Positions 1-10,250 of a DNA stretch of 64,000 bases are shown here, one piece after another. The first letter of the stretch is position 1; every line of letters starts with the position of its first letter. This DNA comes from Pyrenochaeta sp. MPI-SDFR-AT-0127 (lineage: Eukaryota; Ascomycota; Dothideomycetes; Pleosporales; Cucurbitariaceae). The notes beneath the pieces are model-generated. The model saw only the letters and a program-made list of their open reading frames with translations, was not told the DNA's origin and ran no database searches. The DNA lies in assembly GCA_020747015.1 (NCBI GenBank), contig JAGTJM010000053.1, positions 62,001-126,000 of the forward strand. The letters are read 5' to 3'. The translations under genes were made by a program, and so were the position numbers.

Positions 1-79
1 TTTTCTTGATGCATAGCTTTTCAAACTCATTCTTCTGTCTGTAATAATAATCGCTAACCAAACATGTCTCAATGAGTAG

Positions 80-2160
80 TCACTCCACGTGTGATTGGTC
101 GCATTGAGATCACCTACAGTGACGGAAGCACAGATATCATTGTTACTAATCGGTCCTGGCGTACTACACTGGGCCCTCTAGTCACCGATGCATGGTATTC
201 TGGCTCCGATTATGATGCACGCCGTGAACAAGCATCTTGGGATCGTCCCGGTGTTCAACTCAACTCCACTAACTGGATCGCGGCCGGTCTTGCACCTCCG
301 CCCAACCTCGCAACAAAACTGGTAGCCCGAGCTGCCGAGCCTATTAGAGCTCTAGAGAGTTTCACCCCGGTGTCGATTACTAATCCCGTCAATGGAACTT
401 GGGTGTTTGACTTGGGCCAGAACATCGCTGGCTGGCCCCTCCTCAAACTCCCGCAGATGCCCGCTGGTATCATCATCAAGATGGCGCCTGCCGAGTCCCT
501 CAATGCCAATGGAACTATTAATCAGGCATCAATAGGCCCTGGTAGTCGTGGCACTGATGTTTTCAACACTTACACTACTGCCGGACATGCTGGTGGTGAA
601 ACATGGCACCCGGATTTCAACTACTTTGCGATGCAGTGGATCCAAGTGACTGGCCTGCCCGCCGGTTTCATCCCCGGTCCAGACCTGATAACTGGAATAC
701 GTGTGCAAGGAGATGTTCCGGTCGCCGGGACCTTTACTTCTTCCAACACTCGTTTAAACCGGATTCATAAGATGTCGCGCTACTCATTTGCAAGCAATCT
801 TATGTCGGTATTTACCGATTGCCCTGGCCGTGAGAAACTGTCATATCCAGCTGACTACACCATGCCCATGGGAGCAATTTATCGCAACGTCCATATCAAC
901 GCCTTCTTGCGCACTACCATGCGACATCTGGTTGAAGCTCAGTCTATTGCCAACACATCGATGGCTGGTAATGTTGCCCTGAAGGCACCTGTCTATGATT
1001 GGGGATACAGTGGTCGATTCGGTGACGAGATCAATTGGGGTAATGCCATCGTGCTTGTTCCCTCTCTCTTGCATGATTTGTACGGTGATACAGCGGTCAT
1101 GGCCACCTATTATGAGCAAATGACTGATTTTGTTGATTATATTCAGCATGAGAAGGTGCAAGGGCACATCGTGGACGCTGCGCTTGCCGACTGGGTTGAA
1201 GATGATGATAGAACATCCGGCCGCATAACCGGTACCTGGGGTTACTATCTCACCATCACCGCCATGGCTCGCATGGCCAACTTAACTGGGCACGCTGCTG
1301 ACGCCGACCGTTACACGAGCTTGGCTCATGAGATCCGCGATGCCTTCAATAATGCGTTCTACAACAATGTCATTGGCCGCTACACTAATTTTGGCAACAA
1401 TTCTACAGTAAACGCTACCCAGGCCGCACAGGCTCTTGCATTAGATGCGGGACTCGTGCCCGAAGAGCACCGAGAGCAGGTTCTCAATGCCTTGGTCGAC
1501 CTCGCGTACAGTTACCCTTCAAGTGATGGACAGGGGCCCCATCTTAGCGGTGGAACTATCGGTATGGGGCCGATCGTACGGGCTCTTTCGGCTGGAGGTC
1601 GTGACGACGTGCTCTGGGAGGCTTTGCAGCAGAATGATAGGCCCAGCTACGGCTACATGATTGCTCCGACCGTGGCCAACCCGCAAGGCTTTACCACCAT
1701 TGGCGAGAGATGGAATCGCGAATCGTCCAAGAACCATATGATCCTCGCCCAAATCGATGAATGGTTCCACGCTGGTGTCGCAGGTATTCAACCAACATCT
1801 CTTAGCACCATTAGCATGACGTGGGAGAATCGTTTGGTGTTCCAGCCGAAGCCTGTTGGCGATCTTGAGAGCGCTGCGGGAACTTACCAGACTCCATGGG
1901 GAGAAGCCCGGAGCGAATGGAATAAGACGGTTGGTGGTGCATTCACTCTAACTGTCACAGTTCCAGCGAATATTGAGGCCGAAGTGCGCTTACCAGCAGG
2001 CGGCGATGTACAAGCCACAGAGCGCGCAAAGCTTGTGAGTGTCAGCAATGACTCCGCTATCTACACCGTGCCATCTGGCACGCACATGTTTAGCGCCACT
2101 CTTCACGCCTCGAATAGTACAAGACCTACCAGGTCACCTTTGAAGCGATTCGCGATGTAA
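80..2160 (+). CDS. alpha-L-rhamnosidase, GH78 family (5'-partial, last exon)
   Basis: This is the C-terminal 690 or so residues of a GH78 alpha-L-rhamnosidase, which removes terminal rhamnose from plant glycosides and pectin side chains. The reading frame is open only from 76. A CTAAC branch point at 54-58 and a TAG acceptor at 77-79 show that an upstream intron ends here, so the N-terminus lies outside the window. The frame contains the beta-sandwich region (NGTWVFDLGQNIAGW) and the (alpha/alpha)6 catalytic core: TDCPGREKLSYPAD at 814-855, an ADWVEDD stretch, and near the end GERWNRESSKNHM followed by IDEWFHAGVAGI, all typical of GH78. The usual CPQR-E-GW-GD motif is altered to CPGREKLSYPAD, so this is a divergent subgroup. 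Whether it is secreted cannot be judged without the N-terminus. It may belong with the sugar cluster at 6.1-13.2 kb. Confidence 0.88.
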
Positions 2161-2628
2161 TTACAAAAGCTGCTCTGTCTTGTATAACCATAGTTACATA
2201 ATGCCACTGTCTTCTTTCCACAGTCTAGTAAAGCAAATTCAGTATGACCATACAACATTAGTCTGGTTGGAAGTATCGAACGAAGCCAAATAATAAACGA
2301 TTCGCATGAAAAAAAACTGTTTTCTCAAAAGCCATACATCATTTAGCACTTTTTGTATGCCAGCGTAACATTGTTGGATTGCCAAATCAACCCACCAAAG
2401 TTTAGTATGTGAGTAGGATTGATAATAAAGAACAAAAACTGATATTACGCGACATAACATTGTAAAGAAGTATATAATCAGTCACATAAGCTACATAACG
2501 GAGAGAAGAATTATACAAGCAGTGTACTCATCGTAAAGCCATGTGTGAGTAGTGTTCGCAATACTCATTCCAATATTTCTCTTCATCAGCGTCTTTTTGT
2601 TCTTACCCTTTCCAGGTCTTCTCTTCCA
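2161..2628. other. intergenic, convergent 3' regions
   Basis: AT-rich sequence between two convergent genes. It should hold both 3' UTRs. No coding signal or repeat seen. Confidence 0.6.
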
Positions 2629-3342
2629 TCAGGCAGCGACAACATAAGCAGGCAAAAAGGCTACTACAGCCCTCCAAACTAGCCCAACATAGAAGGATGG
2701 CGAGGCATCATTACTAGCCGGACTGGGAGAAGGAACAGCGCTAGTAGGGACAGTAGTCCTACTAGTACTACTACTGTCGGTAAGGCTGCTAGTTGGAGAC
2801 AACGCACTCTGTGATGATGAAAAAACATTTGATGGCGAAACGCTGTTTGAAGCAAGCAACGCCGGACAAGTACCGCATTCTCCCTTGAAAAAGCCACAGG
2901 GCTTGCCAAGAAGACAGGTCCAGGTACCTGCGGGAACTACGCAATTGCGGATGCGCGTGCAAGTTGGATCGTCGACAGGTTCATTTGAGGGTGTATCTGA
3001 GGTCGAAGGGGCAGGGCTCTGTACACGATGCACTTAGTAGATATCCGACAAGAGCCTTGTTGGTAAACGAACCGAGGTAGACTTTGATCCACATAGTGTT
3101 GGGTCGCTGAAAGGACAGCATGCTGCTTGTGGTGTGTTTGGGTAGATGCAGGCATCTGTTAGAGCACAGCAGCCATTACCGCAACAGGCTCCTGCTGTGC
3201 AACATCCTGACGACGCGGGGCAGGAGGATACCGCGATACCGCTGCAGCTAACAAAGGGCCCAGGGCTGGTGGGTGGGGTGTCGGCAATGATCACTTGTGA
3301 CAATGCCAGGACACATGAAGCGATTTGCAAGATAGACGGCAT
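2629..3342 (-). CDS. secreted cysteine-rich protein with GPI-like tail
   Basis: Two exons, 3342-3073 and 3018-2629, join in phase 0 across a 54-nt intron (GTTCGT donor, TACAG acceptor) to give 219 residues. The N-terminus is a signal peptide (MPSILQIASCVLALSQVIIA). It is followed by a dense cysteine block with CC pairs (SGCCTAGACCGNGCC), a second cysteine cluster after the junction (CTRIRNC, CLLGKPC, CGTC), then a long Ser/Thr/Pro-rich stretch. The C-terminus is small residues followed by a hydrophobic tail (YVGLVWRAVVAFLPAYVVAA), which looks like a GPI-anchor signal. A cell-surface, O-glycosylated wall protein is the likely form. No known family was recognised and no function is claimed. Without splicing, the two reading frames look like unrelated short ORFs. 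Confidence 0.72.
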
Positions 3343-3909
3343 GATTTATGAGTTCAGACGACAGACAGTCGATTGAAGTGAGACGAGGAGATAGATAGGC
3401 ACAAGCCCATCATCTAGCCTTGCGGTGCATCCTTCTAATACTGCTCAGCTCACTGGGTTCGAATAGCCTTGCAGCTAAAAGTGAGCTCAGAGGAGAGTTT
3501 CCTTGCGTCTCGGATGTGATGCATCCTGCGTTGAAAAGGGCCTTTTCGAAATGAAAACGAGTGTGGCGCTGGCCAGTCCGCAACAGTCCGCGAGGCGATC
3601 ATGCAAATCCCATCCAAAACGGCGCAGCTGAGATAAAGATGCAGCCGCGTTAGGGTTAGCAACCACAAATTGGACAAGGGTGAGGAACTCCCAGTCTGGC
3701 GCCGTATTTGGTTCGAGGACACATGAAGAAACGAAGCAATGTGGCGGACGCCACTTTTCGTGTAGAAAGCGTGTTCTCACCACAACGGGAGCTAGGGAGG
3801 AGAGGCTGGCTGGCTAGAACATCGTGTACGGGATGCTATCCTACAAGCTATAAGTAGGCAATAACAGGGATCGAGCTGAGTTGTCATGATTTGTATTCTG
3901 AAAAAGTTA
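3343..3909. other. intergenic, upstream of the Cys-rich gene
   Basis: Holds the promoter of the minus-strand Cys-rich gene and the left flank of the MITE. Short open frames on the minus strand here (for example 3450-3783) have no recognisable product. Confidence 0.5.
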
Positions 3910-4005
3910 GGGAAAAGATTTTTGGCAACCCACTTTTGAGTATTTGGCAACCTATTACCTAGTTTAGGCCTTAAGCCTGCGCAGCCATAGAAAATCAAAC
4001 CTAGC
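3910..4005 (+). repeat. MITE left terminal inverted repeat
   Basis: 96 bp, pairing with the reverse complement of 4293-4387. It has an inner direct repeat of TTTGGCAACC. The preceding 8 bp (3902-3909) form the left target-site duplication. Confidence 0.85.
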
Positions 4006-4292
4006 CAAGCATATTTGTGTGAGGCTTTCGGCATATCAGTCTTTAATAGCTCTGTGAACGCTACTTATAAGCGCTAACTTTACCGATACTAGCCTTTAAT
4101 TCTACCTTATCAAAGTTCTTTTTTTCTTTACAGCAGCTGCAACTATAATAAAAGGGTATAAGAATTACTTATAATCCTAGAAATAACTAATTAGGGTATA
4201 GCAAGTTGATTAGGCACTTTTACAGCGTTGCGACGCGTTGTTAATTATCACGTGCTATCAGCCTCTCGTGAACATGTGCTACTATCGTTGTA

Positions 4293-4387
4293 GCTAGGTT
4301 TGATTGTCTATGGTTGTGCAGGCTAAGGCCTGAACTAAGTAATAGGTTGCCAAATACTCAAAATTGGGTTGCCAAAAATCTTTTCCC
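4293..4387 (-). repeat. MITE right terminal inverted repeat
   Basis: 95 bp, the inverted partner of 3910-4005. The following 8 bp (4388-4395) form the right target-site duplication. Confidence 0.85.
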
Positions 4388-5008
4388 ATAAGTTACTAGT
4401 TCTATCATCTATAGCAAAATATATCCTTGAAATTATTGACTATCTTTTTCCGTTGCATTCCTTAACTACCACGCTCATTTTTGCCCTCTTTGTGTGGTTT
4501 CAATCTGAAGCCACGAGGCTATCTGTATTGTCATGGCTTCGCGAATGCGTTAGCGTCTGCTGGTAGCCTGTTCCTTTCTACCCATGAGGTCCTGTATGCG
4601 CTGTTTTGGGTCGGGATTGGTGGATTAGCTTAATCCTGTTCGTCGACCATTGCTCGGGGTTGGGTCATTTGCGCGAACGTGAACAGAAGCGGCAGACTGG
4701 TGTTGTCGGAGACCATTAACTGATGAGTCGAGTTCTTTAGTGGTAGAAGACACAGATTTAACTCTGTTCTGCTTCCGCTTCTTAAGACTGCGTACTCACG
4801 CCATTGCCCGACCACAAACCAAAATCCACCGAAGTAACCAACTCTCACTTCCCACACCGAATCCCGCAACCAACCTCAAACTCCCCCTAAACCAACTATG
4901 TGTAAATACTGGAAAAAAAATCTACCTTTGCGGCTGCCACTCTCACCTCTTCCGCGATCGGTGTCCCCCGCCCTACGCGCCAAGTCCGACTCCTGTCTCA
5001 CGACCACC
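4388..5008. other. intergenic, right flank of the MITE
   Basis: Contains a pyrimidine- and CA-rich stretch at about 4800-4980, typical of a fungal 5' leader, just before the ATG at 5009. Nothing else recognised. Confidence 0.5.
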
Positions 5009-5686
5009 ATGGAGGAGATTCCACGCCGCTCCTACTTCAAATGTTACGACTGCATCGTCGAAGAAGTGCAGATTGAGAAAGCCGAAGCGAAAGCGAAAGC
5101 CCTGGCAGCCGAGGCTGTCAAAAAGAAGGACGAAGAGCGGTTCAAGAAGGATCGACTGCGAAAGGAGGCGTAGGAGAAGGCATCGAAGAAGCGAGAGGAT
5201 GATGTGCGGAGGGAGCGAGATCGAAAGGCGGGGATGGAGCGCGCGAGGAGGGAAGGGGGCGCGTGGGTGAAGACAGGGGGAAAAGGCAAGGGGAGGAGCG
5301 GGAGGGGTGGCAATGGAGGAGAGAATAAGGGGAGGGTGAGTGTCATTACACTGAGGAGTGGTGAGGGTATTTGAGGCGCTGGACTCCGCGCTGTAAATGG
5401 ACCTGTCGGACTCAACACTGGCAATAGTGCTAACAGCGGTGTCTCCTCGCTCACCTCCCCTCTCACCACGATGAGCAAAGAGCATGACCAAACTCGGGTC
5501 TCGGCCCTCCGAACACAGCCTCCACCCTCAAGCCCGCTCTCACCGACCCGGTTCCAGTTCCTAACGGCCCTCGCAATGCCCCAGGAGCAACCAAAGAGAA
5601 CGTCGCGAGCAAACGGTGTTGATCCCGGTGGTCGAGCTGGGACTTGGGGACCCAGGAGTCCACCTGAGATCTTGAAGAAGGCTTAG
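5009..5686 (+). pseudogene. broken gene for a charged, low-complexity protein
   Basis: From an ATG in good context (ccaccATGG) one frame runs about 225 codons to a stop at 5684-5686, interrupted by TAG at 5171-5173 and TGA at 5372-5374. The first part is rich in K, E, R and A (a coiled-coil-like stretch). The middle is basic and Gly-rich, and the end is Pro/Ser-rich, finishing GPRSPPEILKKA. Both stops are what a single C-to-T change would make from CAG or CGA. The TGA could instead lie in an intron opened by GTGAGT near 5336, but no such simple intron removes the TAG. The product family is not recognised. It could be a decayed gene, or a real gene with an unmodelled exon structure. Confidence 0.45.
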
Positions 5687-6139
5687 GGGGCTAGTTGAGA
5701 AGGAAATGGAAGACTCAGACAAGTGATATACGAAATTTATTTTATGCCGATCCGGGATTCTGGCCTGCTTGCGTAAGGAATAGTGGACGGGCTTGCCCAT
5801 GCGATTCGAGTGGCGGAATATGGAAATGGAGCAATGTCTATGGGGTAGTATAAGGGCGGGAGTTCGTGGAGTTTTCGGAGTGATATCTTTTGAGGCCTTT
5901 CTAATGTAGAGGGTTTCATTTAGGCCAGACTGGTCTCGGTGAGATCCCTGCGTGAGGACCATAGCATCATACATGTGTCTTGGGTCGATGTGTAGCTTTC
6001 TATTACTTTGTTTAACTCTCAATAAATAAAAGTGGTGTTTCTCGATTGTAAGACCTAGACATAGGCACATTCGTGTGGACACCAACGGATATATTCTGCC
6101 CAGGAACAATCCCGCGGTTCCGACAAAGCCTTACAGCAC
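5687..6139. other. intergenic
   Basis: Lies between the broken gene and the 3' end of the sugar transporter. Should include the transporter 3' UTR. No convincing coding signal. Confidence 0.5.
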
Positions 6140-7899
6140 CTATGCCGAGCCATTCTCCTGCCCATCTCTCAAGTCAACCTTCTGAAAATGTCTCGGGTTA
6201 ACACCGCGCCCAAACAGTTCATCGATCTCATTGAAAGTCCGGTTCTTGGTCTCGGGATAAAAGAACCATATGAAGATAGTGCACAGGAACAGCGAGCCGC
6301 CGAACAGGAACCCGACTTTGCCCTGCAGATTACCCTGGTCTGGGTTGACAGCGTACGGCAGCGCAAAGGACCACAAGGCATTTGAACCCCCGTTTACCAT
6401 GACGCAGAGCGATGTTGTCGCCGCTCTCAGAGACGACGTGGGAACCTCGGTGATAATGGGCCAGGCAGCGGCACCGATTGTCGCCTGGTAGGTGAAGGCC
6501 CAGCAAGCCATGAATGCGACCTGAGCCCAGATTGCGTTCTTCGTCGGAACGACAGCGATGATGCCGATGAGGACAAGGGTAATGGTGAGGATTGTGGAGC
6601 CTGGGTGGAATGATTAGTGCTGCTATCAAAGAGGGAATGGAAGTTTGCTTCGTACCATACAGAGCTGTATTTCTGCGACCCAGCCTCTCGACCAACACCC
6701 AGCCAAACATATTTCCGATTGCCATGATCCCCATGATACCCACAGATGTATCAAAGACAGCTTTGCCGTTCATGCCACCGAGGCTAAGGAAATATCCGAG
6801 ATAGGACAGAACCCAAGTAACGCCACTCATGGCCTGGATGAAGAAGGTGCTGCAAGCGATCAGAGTACGCATCCGGTGAGCTTTGCTGAAGCACTGCTTA
6901 TACCCGCCTTGTTCGGATTCAAAGGTCGAGTTTTGCTCAAGCGTAAGCTGGATGTCTGCAAGAACATTGTTGACGTTAGTGCCTTCCCGGAACATCTTCG
7001 CAATATTCCTACGAGCGTGCTCGGTTTTGCCTTTGGTAACTAGCAGATAGGGCGATTCGAGGAAAAAAGGTAGGAAGGCGAGTCCAATCGCTGCAAAACC
7101 CCATTGAACCGCATACATGATTTTGTATGACATGTCGCCTGCTCGCGACGAGGTCTCGCGCATTACGCCGTACCCAAGAAGTTGTCCTATCACCAGACTG
7201 AAATTGATAGCCGCAGTCATGCTCCCACGAAAAGCAAGGGGTACAACTTCGCTGCAATATGAAGGAGCGATGGAGGTGAAGATGCCTGCTGGAAATCCCG
7301 TGACGAACTTGCCGGCAAGGAACAAGCCCAGATTGCCGGGGGAGAACCACTGCATGAAGGTTCCGCCAACCATGCAGCCTATCCTCAATCAGCATCGCAT
7401 TGGTATCATCGGGGTCAGACAGTAGGGGCTTACCAAAGGCGACAAGCATAGCAAATCGGCGACCGGACTTAGCAATCATCCATCCAGAGCAAATTCCACC
7501 AAGTATGAGACCGATCAAGGATGCGCCAGTGAATCCAAGTTGCCACTCCGCGGGCACAACGTAATCACCCTTATATTCGCGGCCGTAATCTCGTCGGAAC
7601 TGGGGAAGCGCAAGGATTATCTGCACAGTGAGTTAGACAGGCTTTGAGAGTAATTGAAAGACATACACCGGACGCAAGGCCGTCATAACCAGTCATGATG
7701 CAATTGAACAGCATATATATGCCTTTCGTATTGTTAGCCAGATGGTTTTCCCCCTGTTTGAAACATGCTTGCCCCACGCGACACCCATCGGCACCTCTTT
7801 GATGCTCTCCCAGACGCCCATTTCGTGTTGCTGGACTTCATATTCGTTGGCGTCCACATTGTCCACCCGTTCAGAGGTTTCGGGTTTGTCGGGCATCAT
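6140..7899 (-). CDS. MFS sugar transporter (sugar porter family)
   Basis: Five exons (7899-7785, 7722-7667, 7620-7434, 7378-6656, 6600-6140) join in frame to 513 residues. The introns are 62, 46, 55 and 55 nt. The first has a GTGTCG donor and a CTAAC branch point, the second a GTATGT donor. Sugar-porter hallmarks are a first helix with FNCIMTGYDGLASG, the loop-2 segment GWMIAKSGRR, the loop-8 sequence VLVERLGRRNTALYG, and after helix 12 the PETKNRTFNEIDELF signature. A plasma-membrane H+/sugar symporter with 12 helices is expected; the substrate is not evident. It lies 270 bp downstream of the Zn2Cys6 gene on the same strand, and near a GH3 beta-glucosidase, so uptake of released sugars or short glycosides is likely. 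A 12-bp direct repeat sits in its promoter. Confidence 0.9.
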
Positions 7900-8013
7900 G
7901 TTTGTGATTGGCTTGTGATTAGCTGTAATGGCACAGATTCGAGGAGTTGACTAGTTGCTGTGGGAAGGAATAACTGGGTCAGATGGCAGAGGCGCCAGCT
8001 TTATCTATTTCGC

Positions 8014-8106
8014 TTTCGCGGAGAAAATTCCTGGAGTACTCCATCCCCGGAGCCAGAATTGAGAAAGCCCAGACCAAGCCATGCGAGCAGATGTTTTCGC
8101 GGAGAA
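8014..8106 (-). promoter_or_regulatory. direct repeat in the transporter promoter, candidate regulator site
   Basis: The 12-mer TTTCGCGGAGAA occurs at 8014-8025 and 8095-8106, 81 bp apart, within the 269-bp gap between the regulator stop and the transporter ATG. The core contains CGG, the half-site bound by most Zn2Cys6 proteins. The repeat is seen in the sequence; that the neighbouring regulator binds it is inference. Confidence 0.35.
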
Positions 8107-8168
8107 CCTAGTTGCCCACGCGATCTGGGGTTGAATGGATCCTCCGGGGGTTTTACCGATGGTTTCGC

Positions 8169-10056
8169 CTAGGGTTTCTCCGAGTCGGCCCATATCGTTG
8201 GTGTCGGATGATGTACCTGACTCGTTGCCGACGGGCTCGGAGATGTTAATTGACGAATTGAGTACGGCTCCCAGTCTTTGTCCAGTTGCGCCAAAATACC
8301 TGTAAAGTCCTGCACGTACATTGTTGCACGGCGGTAAGCCTGGTGCCCTTCCTCGAACGGGCAGTCTAGAAGACCAGAAACCACCTGTCGGACCTTGAAT
8401 CCCTATGCTGGTTTAGTTAACCGAGCAAAGGCTAATTCAAGGAGAAATGGAGAATTGCATACCAGTGGCGAGCCATTGGCTTGCAAGTGTTTTGGTGAGA
8501 TACTCCTGAGGAGGTGTAGCAGCTGCCGGCAAACCTCTTCCTTCATGCGCCAGATCTGCTCTAAATCGACATGACTAGAACATCGATCTGGATCGCTCTG
8601 GCACAAGAATGTCAGGCGCTCCAACAACAGATGTTGTGCCCACAAATGCGCCACGTGCAAATCCGCTCGAACGATCTCGTATTGGTGGCACCGTCTTGTA
8701 TTAGAGATTGGTGACTGGGGCTCGGTTTGGCGATCTGGCCAGAGACTCAACTCTGGTGGGAGATAATCCAGAACGTATCTGAGCTGCCTTAGCCGGGCAA
8801 GGAGTACTTCTTCTGATGAGGCGAGTTTGATAGCGCTACCACAGCTACAAGTTCCTAGTACGTCTGCCGAGGATGTTGCCTCGTGGGTGGAGGTGAGTAT
8901 TGGCACAGAGTAATCTCGAACGATTGAAACTAAACAGTTCTCTACTTTTCGGAGGGCATTGAATGCCACGGTCAATGCGGGCATGAAGGTGGGCTGGGCT
9001 GCAATGCCATCTGCCGTAATGAACTCATCATCCACTTCGATTGGGACAAGCAATGCCGCGTCTGCTGTCTGGAATGCACAGCGATCTATGAGAGTGTCCC
9101 AGCCAACTTCATTAGGTCTCAGCTGCCTGAAATTTGATAGTCAGCAAAGCTCGGCTTTATCCCTAGTGGCTCGAAAGACGACTCACGCGTAACCAGCAAA
9201 CATGAGCCAGAATGACTTTTTGTAGAGCTGCGCCTGGATATTATCGAGCCCGTCGTAGAAGCCTTTTCGGTGAAAGCCCATTTGGAGAACTATAGCTTCG
9301 GCCTCGGCCCAAGCTATCTTCGAGCGGATTGCCTGACCCGAGAAGCCATGGCCAGCTGCCAAGAGATATGAGATGGCCCACTTTTCCTGGCTCAGATTGT
9401 CGTAGTAATCAGGAGGCCTAGAACGGATGATGAGAGCGTGTACGCATTCCACAAATTGATTCCGATTTGCAAAGTCGAAGTCGGAATCGATGGCGTGGTA
9501 GTCATGAAGCTTCATGGGTAGAATTGAGACGACGATGGCACAGATTGCTAGGACCAACGCCTCGAAGACTTCATCGTGCATGTGGCGAGCGGCAAGCCTG
9601 TCCGCAGTGAAGGTTGGGCAATGCACAATTGGGAAGGAGGGGTACACCAGCTCGAGATAATCATCAAGAATGGCGTCAACAACTGCCTGTGAGCAGAATT
9701 TATGGAGGCGCGGTTCAAGCAACCCCTGGTCGAGTATGCTAGGCGCGTTGTTTGGGCCAATGGATAAGGTAGGCGATGTTGCTGAGGCATCGCGACTGTT
9801 TGAGGCGATTAGTACCGCATCAGAGAGCGGAGCTTGAATATGCGCACGGTGATGAGCCGGAATCAACATACCGCTTTGCTAGGGGGCCGCGTCTCTTGAC
9901 AGGGAGATCGTAGGTGCATGGAATTGATGCACCGGAGCACGCTTGACAAGGAGGCGGCACGAATTGATCTTGGTCACGGTCGGAAGGCTGACATCTGATT
10001 TTGCGGAGGCGACATGCGTCACAGGCGCGACTGGAAATGTTCTGACCGCGCGGCAT
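8169..10056 (-). CDS. Zn2Cys6 transcription factor of the sugar cluster
   Basis: Four exons (10056-9872, 9795-9187, 9126-8463, 8402-8169) join to 563 residues across introns of 76, 60 and 60 nt. The zinc cluster has C12, C15, C22, C37, C40 and C47 (C-x2-C-x6-C-x14-C-x2-C-x6-C), followed by a basic linker KRRGPLAKR. The middle part is a fungal_trans domain (KKSFWLMFAGYAQLRPNEVG across the exon 2/3 junction). The 14-residue loop between the third and fourth cysteines is longer than usual. The gene lies between the GH3 enzyme and the sugar transporter on the same strand, so it is probably their pathway-specific nuclear activator. The linker resembles those of sugar-catabolism regulators; the inducer is unknown. 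Confidence 0.88.
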
Positions 10057-10250
10057 AAGATGCGCGAGAAGTCTAATGTACTAGAGTAGACATGAACAAG
10101 GATAAGTAACTGTCGGATGGTGGATGGGGGGGTTCACGGGTTATGCTTTGACCCAAGAACCGGCGCCGGCGATTGCAGCTGCCGCCGACCACACGCCAAG
10201 CGACACTACCGCCCCTACTACTAGTGGACCCAAGCGTCCATCAAACTCCC

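Larger units (their letters stand above)
3910..4387. mobile_element. MITE (non-autonomous DNA transposon, hAT-like target duplication)
   Basis: A 478-bp element starts GGGAAAAGATTTTTGG and ends with its reverse complement. The terminal inverted repeats are about 95 bp (3910-4005 and 4293-4387) and about 93% identical: six substitutions, four of them transitions, and one indel. The 8 bp on each side are aaaagtta (3902-3909) and ataagtta (4388-4395), matching at 7 of 8 positions. The inside is AT-rich with no open frame. Long TIRs, short length, no transposase and an 8-bp duplication fit a MITE mobilised by a hAT-type transposase. The class is inferred from the duplication length only. No second copy was seen in the window. 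Confidence 0.85.

Noticed and set aside
3446..3470. GGGTTCGAATAG, resembling a tRNA T-arm
   Set aside because: No matching anticodon arm, D-arm or acceptor stem could be paired around it.
4973..5491. Long minus-strand open frame (172 codons) opposite the broken gene
   Set aside because: It is Pro/Leu/Arg-rich in the way expected for the complement of a K/E/G-rich coding frame, with no domain or splice signal of its own.
8144..8153. 10-mer CCGGGGGTTT shared by the transporter and GH3 promoters (also 13398-13407)
   Set aside because: A single shared 10-mer between stretches of this length is not significant by itself.
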